IMG/VR virus record: IMGVR_UViG_3300030102_006837
Location: 1-21,193 of that record
Length of the DNA stretch: 21,193 bases
From: a virus
Direction: 5' to 3' (one strand)
Position 1 is the first letter of the stretch, and every line of letters begins with the position of its first letter. The translations under genes and the position numbers were made by a program. This document shows, piece after piece, positions 5,722 through 12,613 of this stretch. Under the pieces are notes generated by a model. That model saw only the letters and a list, made by a program, of their open reading frames with translations, was not told where the DNA came from and ran no database searches.

Positions 5722-5932
5722 GTATTTTCTCAGCAATGTGGACAGATATTGTGCTTTGCACGGGCTCGTCTTCTACAGGATTGTGCCAGTGAATCTTCAC
5801 CTTCTCTTCGCCCTTTTCAATGACGGTGCCCACCTGTCGCTTCTTTCTGTATGGCTCTCCTCTTCTTGGGGTCACAAGCGCTCCAACCTCTAGGCTGAGG
5901 TAAGGATTCTTGCTGTATCCTACATGTGGCAT
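5708..5932 (-). CDS. VGDLV-family protein, 74 aa
   Basis: ATG 5932 overlaps the upstream TGA as TGATG. The family motif appears late, as LEVGALVTPRRG, followed by VGTVIEKGEEKVKIHW and HIAEKILDNL. A longer N-terminal arm (MPHVGYSKNPYLS) distinguishes it from the short members. The ILDNL tail is the translated promoter module. Function unknown. Confidence 0.8.
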   Translation of the reverse strand: MPHVGYSKNPYLSLEVGALVTPRRGEPYRKKRQVGTVIEKGEEKVKIHWHNPVEDEPVQSTISVHIAEKILDNL

Positions 5933-6165
5933 CACTCGGTGTCAACCTTAAATTTAGTTTCAATCCAACAGTGTGCCCCACAGCTTAGTGGCTTGTGGGG
6001 ACGATATACTACACGGGCAACCTCTCGACCAGTCTCATCTCGGATAATGGCATCTGAAGTGTACCTATTGTCCTTGTATGTCTTCACCGTTAGGCACGGC
6101 TCATTGGTGTTGTTCTTTCTGTTGCTCTTGATAATGTGCTGATTTACATGGATGATAGTCTTCAT
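5932..6165 (-). CDS. Conserved small phage/mobile-element protein, 77 aa
   Basis: ATG 6165 behind GGAGAG. The product begins MKTIIHVNQHIIKSNRKNN, then EPCLTVKTYKDNRY and YRPHKPLSCGAHCWIET. This 'vIhVNqhvI..N.......P.itVk.y..n.y......y.p.kPL.cGa..WieT' pattern is a family I recall as widespread in phages and mobile elements; its function is not known to me. Its ribosome site abuts a TTGACA motif, so it is probably read through from P16. Confidence 0.83.
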   Translation of the reverse strand: MKTIIHVNQHIIKSNRKNNTNEPCLTVKTYKDNRYTSDAIIRDETGREVARVVYRPHKPLSCGAHCWIETKFKVDTE

Positions 6166-6181
6166 CGCACTCTCCTGTCAA
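6152..6181 (-). promoter_or_regulatory. Promoter-like module fused to a ribosome site
   Basis: AAAATAATCCTTGACA is followed at once by GGAGAG and the ATG of the gene starting at 6165. A possible -10 (TATCAT, 6152-6157, 18-bp spacer) would lie inside that gene. The motif supplies the stop of the gene at 6178-6546 but cannot give a full message for the next gene. Confidence 0.45.
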
Positions 6182-6546
6182 GGATTATTTTGCTTCTTGT
6201 TTCGCTTTTCCTTGCTCTCGGCCAGCATCTTAGTGACCCAAGAGTCAAAGCCGTTGTCGAACTCAGTGGCGTACTGGTCCTTGAGGACCAGCAGCTTTTC
6301 GCTATCCTTCTTCTCGTTGCGAAGCTTGTAGCCGGGGATGAGGAACTCTGTTCCCATCTTAGCTCCAAGGAACACGTTGCACACTGCATAGGGCATCGCC
6401 TTTGTGACCATCTTCTCCTCCCCTGTCTGACGGTCACGCACCCTCTTTCGATATCTACGGAAGCTAATATCTACGACACGAGACTGAATTGTCTCACCTG
6501 TGCCAGTCCTGATAATAACGAGGTCATTCTTGTGAAGATAAGCCAT
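6178..6546 (-). CDS. Hypothetical protein, basic C-terminus, 122 aa
   Basis: ATG 6546 (MAYLHKNDLVIIRTGTGETI) follows GGAGGAGACGAC; a longer frame to 6570 is rejected because it crosses this site. The N-terminus (HKNDLVIIRTG...QSRVVDISFRR) may be a divergent VGDLV-like barrel. The middle has VCNVFLGAKMGTEFLIPGY and the C-terminus is basic and helical (ESKEKRNKKQNNP), ending in the module's TGA. Function unknown. Confidence 0.75.
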   Translation of the reverse strand: MAYLHKNDLVIIRTGTGETIQSRVVDISFRRYRKRVRDRQTGEEKMVTKAMPYAVCNVFLGAKMGTEFLIPGYKLRNEKKDSEKLLVLKDQYATEFDNGFDSWVTKMLAESKEKRNKKQNNP

Positions 6547-6572
6547 GTCGTCTCCTCCGACTTTCTGCAATC

Positions 6573-6601
6573 ATATTAACTAAGTCTGGTGTTCCTGTCA
6601 A
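6573..6601 (-). promoter_or_regulatory. sigma70-type promoter P16
   Basis: -35 TTGACA (6596-6601), 17-bp spacer, -10 TAATAT (6573-6578), upstream GAATAGTCC, leader GCAGAAAGTCGGAGGAG. Drives 6178-6546 and probably 5932-6165 and 5708-5932. Confidence 0.88.
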
Positions 6602-6604
6602 GGA

Positions 6605-7135
6605 CTATTCTTCATCCCACATGGCAAACTCTTCACACAGTGCGTATTGCTCATCAAGTCGATTAAATAGAGGCGAGCGCTCGGCCTCTGGTAGTTCGTA
6701 CTCGTCCCGAAGTCCATCGAGATGCTCTTCGTTGCCATTGCTCCAATAGCCACCAAAGTCCATCCCTGGTTCGTGGTAGGAGGCATCAATGGAGCAGTCG
6801 GGCATTATGTCAAAGAAATTCTCGTATGCTTTGATAGGCGGGGCCCATGCTGAGGCGAAGCCACCCGTAATCTCTGCCGTTCCGTCCTCATATTCAACAA
6901 GCTCCAGACCATCACTATCAACATCCCACTTGGTCCCCCAATTATCTACGCGCCAGTCGTACCAGTTTGGGCCATCGCTTGGGGCTGCTGTATCTTTCAG
7001 CTCGACAGGCATCGGAACCATTGCTTGGAGTAGTCCGAAGCTGCCTTCGTTTGCGACTTGCGCATCCTCCCAGAGCTGCCTAATGAGGTCGCCTGGTCCT
7101 CGAATATTAATTGAATTATCACACCAATTGGGCAT
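6605..7135 (-). CDS. Api92/YubB-like ferredoxin-fold protein (DUF1281-type), 176 aa
   Basis: ATG 7135 behind GAGGAGACGAG. The N-terminus MPNWCDNSINIRG, the central NWYDWRVDNWGTKWDV (about residues 57-72) and the later GGFASAWAPPIKAYENFF are hallmarks of the Api92-like/YubB family (DUF1281), found in plasmids and phages. The fold is described as ferredoxin-like; no enzymatic activity is established to my knowledge. The length is normal and the acidic C-terminus ends MWDEE. Single gene behind P17. Confidence 0.88.
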   Translation of the reverse strand: MPNWCDNSINIRGPGDLIRQLWEDAQVANEGSFGLLQAMVPMPVELKDTAAPSDGPNWYDWRVDNWGTKWDVDSDGLELVEYEDGTAEITGGFASAWAPPIKAYENFFDIMPDCSIDASYHEPGMDFGGYWSNGNEEHLDGLRDEYELPEAERSPLFNRLDEQYALCEEFAMWDEE

Positions 7136-7159
7136 CTCGTCTCCTCACTTTCTGCAATC

Positions 7160-7189
7160 ATATTAACAAAGGTTGCTTTGGGTTGTCAA
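7160..7189 (-). promoter_or_regulatory. sigma70-type promoter P17
   Basis: -35 TTGACA (7184-7189), 18-bp spacer, -10 TAATAT (7160-7165), upstream AAAATAGTTC, leader GCAGAAAGTGAGGAG. One of the few modules with an 18-bp spacer. Confidence 0.86.
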
Positions 7190-7192
7190 GAA

Positions 7193-7393
7193 CTATTTTG
7201 AAAGAAGCACGAGATATTGATGGTCAAGCGGATAGTAACCATGCCCCTGATGGTCAAGCCAGGTAATAAAGGCCTCACGCCCACTCTCTACTATCTCCAT
7301 AACGACTCCATTCGTCATTCCCAGTGGGTGCGTCCACCGGACCAGAGAACCTACCTGGGCATCTATGAACTTGCCTGTGGTTGGGCTTTCCAT
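7193..7393 (-). CDS. VGDLV-family protein, 66 aa
   Basis: ATG 7393 behind GAGGTGAATAT. Family motif AQVGSLVRWTHPLG, then NGVVMEIVESG, a Trp strand (EAFITWLDHQG) and the end QYLVLLSK. A short N-terminal arm (MESPTTGKFID) precedes the motif. Single gene behind P18. Confidence 0.82.
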   Translation of the reverse strand: MESPTTGKFIDAQVGSLVRWTHPLGMTNGVVMEIVESGREAFITWLDHQGHGYYPLDHQYLVLLSK

Positions 7394-7423
7394 ATATTCA
7401 CCTCTTCTGTCAGGGTGTTTATA

Positions 7424-7453
7424 TTTATATCACCTACAATCCATCGGTGTCAA
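7424..7453 (-). promoter_or_regulatory. sigma70-type promoter P18
   Basis: -35 TTGACA (7448-7453), 18-bp spacer, -10 TATAAA (7424-7429). The -35 lies in the last codons of the VWA gene (...IAIDTDGL). Drives the gene at 7193-7393. Confidence 0.78.
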
Positions 7454-8660
7454 TAGCAATAATTCTTTCATTCGTAGAAAAGTAGGGTCGCTCTGCGTAG
7501 TATCGGCTAGTCATCCACATGCGCTGGCACTTGCTAGCCATAGGCTTTGGGGCACACATATCAGTCAGAACAATGTGGCCATCGAAGTCATTCTCATTCA
7601 CATACTTGGTAGGCGGATTGAAATCGGTGCCGCCATACCGAACTCGTGTCCACTGCTTCTTATCTCCCTTCTTCCAGACATAGATATCATCATGTGCAAC
7701 ATCACTGTCGAAAGGGATGACTGTGAAGGTAGCAAGGCTAGCCAACGTGTTAAGCTCCGCAAAGAAGGCTTGCAGCATCTCATCAGATACGGAGCCAGAC
7801 TGGTCAATCGAGATAGCGATACTGGCCTGCCTTCTGGTCTTGCGACCTGGGTGAATATAAGGGAACCTCCTGTTGAGACGGCGCTGCGTTGAAGCTCGGT
7901 CGGCTCGCTGCGAGGTCTTAATAAAGTAGCGCAGAACCTTTCGCCAGTCAACCGTAGAATTTAGGCTCTTGATAATATCCTTCTTGACTTCACTTGGAAC
8001 AGAGCCCCAGTTGTTGGACTTGTTAGCCTCCTCGGCGGCCTTCCGCATGACATCCTTCAGGCGCTGCTTTGCCTTCTCCTTAACGTCGCCAGGAACATCG
8101 TCCCAGCCACCATGGTCATCGAACTGCCCAGAGCCATCACCAGAGCCTTCGCCCTCCCCTCCCTGAGGCTGAGGGGGGTCGCTCTTCAACTTCTCGAAGT
8201 ACCACTCCGCACTCATGCCCGCAGGGTAGTCCGCAAACTCCTTCTCACCAGGCATGAGGCACATGTCTGGCAATTCGCCCCTGAGATGGCTGTTGATAGC
8301 CAGGTCAGTAGCATAATTCCAAAGCTTCGAGAACTCGCCAGGCCCCCCATCCTCTGCTGGAGGGGATGGATTGCGGCCAGTAACATGGTCGAATACAAGA
8401 TGATAGAACTCATGCTTGAGGACACCAAGCTTCTGGGTGTCTGAAAGCTTAGCAAAGAAGTCTGGATTGTACAACAATTCAAACTGACTAGAATCAGGGT
8501 TGACACGCACACCGGCTGTCGGGATGCCACGGTTGGGCCGCTTGTCGACTCGCCTTGAAATCCCCGCAAAGAACGGTTCGTTCATCAGTAGACGAGCGGT
8601 GTGCATGTTTAGGTTGAACTCGTTCGCAGGAGCTTCCTGCTGCTCGGGCGTTGCTGTCAT
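7434..8660 (-). CDS. VWA/metallopeptidase-like protein (DUF2201 type), MoxR partner, 408 aa
   Basis: I place the start at ATG 8660 (MTATPEQQEAPANEFNLN), behind GGGAG and downstream of promoter P19; an upstream ATG at 8705 lies within that promoter. Residues 83-92 read HEFYHLVFDH, an HExxHxxxxH zinc-type motif, followed by WNYATDLAIN (114-123). A Gly/Gln-rich linker sits near 163-185. The C-terminal VWA-like part has the metal-site motif DQSGS (286-290), GGTDF and LTDM. This matches the DUF2201 'putative metallopeptidase plus VWA' family that partners MoxR ATPases. Peptidase activity is not proven for the family. Confidence 0.9.
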   Translation of the reverse strand: MTATPEQQEAPANEFNLNMHTARLLMNEPFFAGISRRVDKRPNRGIPTAGVRVNPDSSQFELLYNPDFFAKLSDTQKLGVLKHEFYHLVFDHVTGRNPSPPAEDGGPGEFSKLWNYATDLAINSHLRGELPDMCLMPGEKEFADYPAGMSAEWYFEKLKSDPPQPQGGEGEGSGDGSGQFDDHGGWDDVPGDVKEKAKQRLKDVMRKAAEEANKSNNWGSVPSEVKKDIIKSLNSTVDWRKVLRYFIKTSQRADRASTQRRLNRRFPYIHPGRKTRRQASIAISIDQSGSVSDEMLQAFFAELNTLASLATFTVIPFDSDVAHDDIYVWKKGDKKQWTRVRYGGTDFNPPTKYVNENDFDGHIVLTDMCAPKPMASKCQRMWMTSRYYAERPYFSTNERIIAIDTDGL

Positions 8661-8682
8661 GTCATCTCCCAATGTTGGGTTA

Positions 8683-8711
8683 AGATTATCAGGACTGTTA
8701 GCCATTGTCAA
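8683..8711 (-). promoter_or_regulatory. sigma70-type promoter P19
   Basis: -35 TTGACA (8706-8711), 17-bp spacer, -10 TAATCT (8683-8688), upstream TTAATTC. It lies just after the MoxR gene stop and sets the start of the VWA gene at 8660 rather than at 8705. Confidence 0.84.
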
Positions 8712-8714
8712 GAA

Positions 8715-9788
8715 TTAATCCTCGTCCTTGTTCCCATCTCCAAGAATCTCTACGAGGTAAGCGCTGACCTTCATACCGCTCGCAGCCTGTGCCTTGTGGA
8801 TAGCAACAGTGTTCTCAAGAGGACCATTGCCAAGTAGACTCCACAGCTTCATGGCCACTTCGCTGGGAAGGGTGACGAAGTAGTTAGCCAGGTTCTGAAT
8901 GCGGGCTGCACTCAGCTCACTGTCACACACTCCTGAGGCCTCCAGCTTGTCAATCATTGCAGTGTGCTCATTGATGCCAAAGTCTTCTACCATGTCAAGG
9001 CGCCCCTCGTCAAGCAGATTCTCCACAGTGACCTGGCGCTCATAGTTGGCAACGAAGTCTGAGAATGCGACAGCTGCCTCGAAGCCGACAAACGCGGTAG
9101 AAAGACTGTAGACTGCGGTGGACTCTGGCTTGTCACCCAGAAGCTGACCAGCCTGTAGACACTCATCAAGACGATGCCAGGAGCGCCGGGAGGGATAGAC
9201 CTTGTTGGGCTCGAACTCATCATTGTGCTCAAGGTGCTGGCGGTTCTGATTGATGAAATCCCAGACCATAGTTGACACGTTAGTCTTGGCCCAGTTGAGC
9301 CAGTCTTCGATACTGGGCTCGACATCAAACACGGTCCATCGGTCCAGTTCTGCAGGGTCCATGTCCCCAACCTGATACTGAGCACCATGCTCTCCACCGT
9401 TGATAGCGGCAAAGATAAGCGTACCATCATGCAGGGTGTGACCATTCAGCTTGCGACTATCGGTAAGCTCAAAGATACCCTGTCGCACCTCGATGGTGGC
9501 ACGGTCAACTTCATCGAGGAAGAGCACCACGGGCTGCTCACATGCGGTCTTGAACCAGTTGGGGGGGTTCCAGTTAGTGCGGTCCTCATCGATGCTCGGC
9601 AGGCCAATGAGGTCGCCCTCAGTCATCTGCGAGGCACGACGCTCGACCACAGGCAGGCCAACACTTTCGGCGTACTGATAGACGACCTGAGACTTGCCGA
9701 TGCCATGGCGCCCCCGAAGGAGGACGGGCTTGTTAACAGAGGTAACGTAAGGAACTACGCTGAGAAAAGTCTTGAAATCAACTGCCAT
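8715..9788 (-). CDS. MoxR-type AAA+ ATPase, 357 aa
   Basis: ATG 9788 (MAVDFKTFLSVVPYVTSVNK) behind AGAGGTGTTTACA. Walker A is GRHGIGKS (26-33), Walker B VVLFLDEVDRA (87-97), a sensor-1 type Asn occurs in IFAAINGG, and DPAELDRW (about 144-151) supplies a likely arginine finger. These are the marks of MoxR-family AAA+ ATPases, which remodel or insert cofactors into partner proteins, commonly through VWA proteins. The adjacent VWA/DUF2201 gene is the expected partner. The target in this element is unknown. Confidence 0.92.
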   Translation of the reverse strand: MAVDFKTFLSVVPYVTSVNKPVLLRGRHGIGKSQVVYQYAESVGLPVVERRASQMTEGDLIGLPSIDEDRTNWNPPNWFKTACEQPVVLFLDEVDRATIEVRQGIFELTDSRKLNGHTLHDGTLIFAAINGGEHGAQYQVGDMDPAELDRWTVFDVEPSIEDWLNWAKTNVSTMVWDFINQNRQHLEHNDEFEPNKVYPSRRSWHRLDECLQAGQLLGDKPESTAVYSLSTAFVGFEAAVAFSDFVANYERQVTVENLLDEGRLDMVEDFGINEHTAMIDKLEASGVCDSELSAARIQNLANYFVTLPSEVAMKLWSLLGNGPLENTVAIHKAQAASGMKVSAYLVEILGDGNKDED

Positions 9789-9821
9789 TGTAAACACCTC
9801 TTGGTGGTTGGTTGTGGTTTA

Positions 9822-9850
9822 GTTATACCTAAAAGTAACTAGGCTGTCAA
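9822..9850 (-). promoter_or_regulatory. sigma70-type promoter P20
   Basis: -35 TTGACA (9845-9850), 17-bp spacer, -10 TATAAC (9822-9827), upstream TTTAACAC. Drives the MoxR gene with a longer leader (about 30 bases) containing repeated CCACAACCAACCACC. Confidence 0.84.
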
Positions 9851-9859
9851 GTGTTAAAG

Positions 9860-10057
9860 TTAATTTATTTCTGCTCTGTTGATTACTTTAATACAGTCAC
9901 GTTCGACCCATAATATTCCCCGCCAGTCTGACCAGAGAACGACCACCCAGGAGGCACCGTACTCTTCCTGATACTCTATTGGTTCTATTTCTAGCACAAG
10001 CCCAACAGCGTTGTCAAACAAACTTTGAACTAGGTCTCCTGGGATTATATCTCTCAT
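9860..10057 (-). CDS. VGDLV-family protein, 65 aa
   Basis: ATG 10057 overlaps the preceding TGA as TGATG. Motif IIPGDLVQSLFDN at the very start, AVGLVLEIEP, two Trp-bearing strands (ASWVVVLWSDWRG, ILWVERD) and IKVINRAEIN at the end. Coupled translation with the 242-residue protein upstream is likely; it is the last gene of the operon driven by P21. Confidence 0.82.
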   Translation of the reverse strand: MRDIIPGDLVQSLFDNAVGLVLEIEPIEYQEEYGASWVVVLWSDWRGILWVERDCIKVINRAEIN

Positions 10058-10785
10058 CAAGCTTTCTTGGGAAGCTTGCCCTTCTTGATGTGACGCTCCT
10101 CAACATACATCGGAGTGCTCTTACCTGCAAGAAGAATTTTATAAATGTTCGAATTCTTGGCTGCACTCCTGGGTGTAACTGGGGACACCTGCATAATAAA
10201 CCCCGGCTTGCCAGCGAACTGCTTCATCTGCCATAGACCATCTCGCTGCCTCCATGGAATTAGGTCAATCAAAGGGTTCTCAACAGGCAGCGAGCTACGT
10301 GCTCGAAAGCAAATGAAGTCGCCCACTTCATATCGAGGCTTCGCTTGTTGGGCTGCCCATATCTTAGGGAAATGGTTATTCTGTGTCAAGGTCTTAAAAT
10401 CATCTGGTGTTGGGGTGTGTGCATCATCGTCACCATCAATAAACGCATCTGGCACTACCGAGACAATGATGTGATAATAGCCACTACCCCTATAATATTT
10501 GCAAGCCGCCCTGAAGATATCGGCATTCTTGCCGGGGAAGTTAGTTTTAAACTCCTCTCGGTACTTCACTTCTTCAGGAGAAAACTTGTTATAAATTTCT
10601 CGCATTCTTTCAGAAGCCCAGTAGTAGATACGGTCTTCAACAATACGCTTTTCATAGTCAGTAATAATCCTATCACAACGCGACTGCATACTTGTAGGAA
10701 TAACATGACGAGCAGCCTCTAGTCTGTCAGCTGTAGCATGGAATAGCTTCTTAGGCTCCCAGTTATGAATGTCTTCAGCTGTCAT
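10057..10785 (-). CDS. Two-part protein with C-terminal VGD domain, 242 aa
   Basis: Start at ATG 10785 (MTAEDIHNWEPKKLFHATAD), with AAGGAG ten bases upstream; a longer frame to 10824 overlaps the neighbour more and is not favoured. The N-terminal ~145 residues are helical and charged (SRCDRIITDYEKRIVEDRIY) then strand-rich (YYHIIVSVVPDAF). From about residue 152 the VGD pattern appears: YEVGDFICFRA, PGFIMQVSPV, IYKILLAG, MYVEERHIKKG. It thus looks like a fusion of an unknown domain to the same barrel. Overlaps the zinc-knuckle gene by 11 bases. Confidence 0.75.
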   Translation of the reverse strand: MTAEDIHNWEPKKLFHATADRLEAARHVIPTSMQSRCDRIITDYEKRIVEDRIYYWASERMREIYNKFSPEEVKYREEFKTNFPGKNADIFRAACKYYRGSGYYHIIVSVVPDAFIDGDDDAHTPTPDDFKTLTQNNHFPKIWAAQQAKPRYEVGDFICFRARSSLPVENPLIDLIPWRQRDGLWQMKQFAGKPGFIMQVSPVTPRSAAKNSNIYKILLAGKSTPMYVEERHIKKGKLPKKA

Positions 10786-11545
10786 TGTGAACGAACTCCT
10801 TCCAGGCATCTGTGGTAACTGCATCGGTGAACATGACTGCGTTCTGGAACGAGTCTATATTCCACTTCGCATCATAGAATCTATGAGCGAAATTAGCGGT
10901 GGAGGGCTTTGAATTAAGCCATCCCTTTGGGGGACACGGGCTATTGGGTGCAGGCCCAAGGACAATTGCATTCCTAATTGTTTGGCCCTCCTTGAAAGCT
11001 GCAAGAAGATTAGCGTAATGATGCTCACTTGGCAAGGCAAAAAACTTCTTTTCTCCAGTCAGCATACACTTCGCATCGATATGGTCGAAGATATCCCATT
11101 CCATGCTATAGTTGAAGTTTATCGACCTCCAATTGATTCCAGTGACGATGTACTGGGCGGGCACATAAACGTAAGCCCTTTGCTCATAGTCATACTTACT
11201 AACATGTGCAAACATTAGGGCACCCTCGGCCAAGCCAATGGTTTTCATCCACTCTAGAATTGCAGGACGCGACCGTCGATTTGCTTCGTAACAAGCTTGC
11301 TTTGCTGCCTTGAGGCTTGGGCAACCTCGACGGTTGTGACCCGGACGTTCACAAAAGGTACACTTACGATTGCGGACAGCTCGCTTACGACCTTCCCTCC
11401 GCATAGATTGCATACGGTCGTAGTGGCGAACGGTTAGACTGTCCGGGGATTGCTTTCGGAGCACATCAATCGTTGCCTTTTCAGTGGGGCAAGTAGCACG
11501 ATTGTGTCCCGTCTTTTGACAATATCCGCAGCGTCTGGTTGTCAT
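10775..11545 (-). CDS. Protein with two CCHC zinc knuckles, 256 aa
   Basis: ATG 11545 behind GGGAGAGAAGC. Two CX2CX4HX4C knuckles lie at residues 6-19 (CGYCQKTGHNRATC) and 62-75 (CTFCERPGHNRRGC), with a basic linker between (MRREGRKRAVRNRK). CCHC knuckles typically bind single-stranded RNA or DNA. The C-terminal ~170 residues are mixed alpha/beta (AYVYVPAQYIVTGINW, GEKKFFALPSEHHYANLL) with no family I recognise. First gene of an operon with 10057-10785 and 9860-10057. Confidence 0.82.
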   Translation of the reverse strand: MTTRRCGYCQKTGHNRATCPTEKATIDVLRKQSPDSLTVRHYDRMQSMRREGRKRAVRNRKCTFCERPGHNRRGCPSLKAAKQACYEANRRSRPAILEWMKTIGLAEGALMFAHVSKYDYEQRAYVYVPAQYIVTGINWRSINFNYSMEWDIFDHIDAKCMLTGEKKFFALPSEHHYANLLAAFKEGQTIRNAIVLGPAPNSPCPPKGWLNSKPSTANFAHRFYDAKWNIDSFQNAVMFTDAVTTDAWKEFVHNDS

Positions 11546-11578
11546 GCTTCTCTCCCGGCTTCACTTGATTGTGTTTGA

Positions 11579-11607
11579 ACTATAGCAGGGTGAACCTAAT
11601 TGGTCAA
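11579..11607 (-). promoter_or_regulatory. sigma70-type promoter P21
   Basis: -35 TTGACC (11602-11607), 17-bp spacer, -10 TATAGT (11579-11584), upstream GAAATTCC. Drives the zinc-knuckle operon. The TGA stop of the preceding gene is inside the -35. Confidence 0.85.
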
Positions 11608-11825
11608 GGAATTTCTTTTAAACAGTCCAAAAAGTTAGAGTCTACGTATATTACTTCACCATTGAGCAGCAGTTTATGCCCAATGACTTTTGGAGAACCA
11701 GGCCTACCATCAAGGCACTGCATCTGCTCACCCAAGTAAACAACGGGCCTACCTAAGTATCGGTTCCTGTTGTCGACTTGTGTATAATCTCCATAGGTGA
11801 TTCTATATAGTTTGCCTACCTCCAT
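11604..11825 (-). CDS. VGDLV-family protein, divergent, 73 aa
   Basis: ATG 11825 shares a base with the upstream TAA (TAATG), with GAGGTGCTC as ribosome site in the neighbour's end; the longer frame to 11885 is rejected. The motif is MEVGKLYRITYGD, so Asp-Leu-Val of the core is changed. It continues YLGRPVVYLGEQMQCLDGRP and HKLLLNGEVIYVDSNFL. Likely the last gene of the array operon. Confidence 0.76.
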   Translation of the reverse strand: MEVGKLYRITYGDYTQVDNRNRYLGRPVVYLGEQMQCLDGRPGSPKVIGHKLLLNGEVIYVDSNFLDCLKEIP

Positions 11826-12022
11826 TAATTGAGCACCTCTAAATCTAGCTGATGGAGCCATTCTTGGCGGGGCGGGCGAGACCACATTACAAGCGCGCCT
11901 TCATAAGCCATGACAATGCCCTCTTCGTCTTCATAGGGAACGTCATCAAGTGACAGGACGATGCCAACATCCAGCTGCATCCTGCAGCTTTCATGCCACG
12001 TTACTAGGCTACCCACCTTCAT
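11825..12022 (-). CDS. VGDLV-family protein, 65 aa
   Basis: ATG 12022 lies within the end of the upstream gene (14-base overlap) behind GGAGGTGGTCA. MKVGSLVTWHESC, then VGIVLSLDDVPYEDEEG, Trp strand GALVMWSRPP and end LDLEVLN. The acidic insert after the second strand is unusual in the set. Confidence 0.84.
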   Translation of the reverse strand: MKVGSLVTWHESCRMQLDVGIVLSLDDVPYEDEEGIVMAYEGALVMWSRPPRQEWLHQLDLEVLN

Positions 12023-12212
12023 TGACCACCTCCAAGTACGGGCGGCTGCAACCTCCGATTCTGTTGCTGTTACTCCAAAGCACCTTGATTAGGTCAACAT
12101 CAGAGTAGACCTGTGTTACCAAGCCAGCGCCGAGCTGCTTGCCTGCGGTGTGCCTCACCAAGTCACCGACTTGAATCTCTTCACTTTTCTTGCGGGATGC
12201 TAGGTGTGTCAT
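12009..12212 (-). CDS. VGDLV-family protein, 67 aa
   Basis: ATG 12212 follows GAGGTAATA, two bases after the upstream stop. A 12-residue arm (MTHLASRKKSEE) precedes IQVGDLVRHTAGK, then AGLVTQVYSD, Trp strand LIKVLWSNSN and end YLEVVNEGG, whose codons overlap the next gene's start in another frame. Confidence 0.85.
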   Translation of the reverse strand: MTHLASRKKSEEIQVGDLVRHTAGKQLGAGLVTQVYSDVDLIKVLWSNSNRIGGCSRPYLEVVNEGG

Positions 12213-12214
12213 TA

Positions 12215-12439
12215 TTACCTCGCTGCTAGATATCTATTAACTGAGCTAACATGATGCTCGTAGTACCAATTGCCTGCGCCTCTATGTCCTTTGAAGTCAT
12301 CGGCCAATGTGTAAAACCACTTTACTTGATACGTGGCAACGCTGTCAATATCTTTTATTCCTTTAAACTTCTTATCAATGATGATACCCAAGTTCTCTAC
12401 ATTGTGCATGAATACCAAGTCACCTACTTCAAACTTCAC
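12215..12439 (-). CDS. VGDLV-family protein, GTG start, 74 aa
   Basis: GTG 12439 aligns with its paralogs (MKFEVGDLVFMHNVENLGI) and follows GGAGGTTATCA inside the upstream gene; a longer frame to 12529 is rejected. Trp strand TYQVKWFYTLADD, then WYYEHHVSSVNRYLAAR. Eleven-base overlap with the upstream gene. Confidence 0.83.
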   Translation of the reverse strand: MKFEVGDLVFMHNVENLGIIIDKKFKGIKDIDSVATYQVKWFYTLADDFKGHRGAGNWYYEHHVSSVNRYLAAR

Positions 12440-12602
12440 TGATAACCTCCGAACTCCAGGGAGCAACCCAGTGCTCCCAGCCAGGGAACCTGCCATCAAC
12501 AGAGCGAGCAAGACCGCTTCCTCTTCCATTAAGGCGCGTAATGACGGCGATATATTCTACACAGGCGGGGAGCTGCACGCGAACCAAGTCACCTACTTGC
12601 AT
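12429..12602 (-). CDS. VGDLV-family protein, 57 aa
   Basis: ATG 12602 sits in the end of the upstream gene, with GGAGGTGGTCA as ribosome site. Product MQVGDLVRVQLPACVEYIAV, a middle Gly/Arg stretch (RLNGRGSGLARS), then GWEHWVAPWSSEVISEV. Starts with the same 31-base junction repeat as the gene at 13219-13428. Confidence 0.84.
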   Translation of the reverse strand: MQVGDLVRVQLPACVEYIAVITRLNGRGSGLARSVDGRFPGWEHWVAPWSSEVISEV

Positions 12603-12613
12603 TGACCACCTCC
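12583..12613 (-). repeat. Gene-junction repeat copy A (31 bp)
   Basis: A 31-base segment containing GGAGGTGGTCAATGCAAGT and then a GGTGACTTGGT block. It encodes the Shine-Dalgarno, the stop of one VGDLV gene and the MQVGDLV start of the next in overlapping frames. It matches the copy at 13409-13439 with one difference. Confidence 0.85.

Noticed and set aside
9387-9842. Plus-strand open frame opposite the MoxR gene
   Set aside because: The minus strand carries clear Walker A/B motifs across this stretch, so the plus frame is a by-product of that coding.
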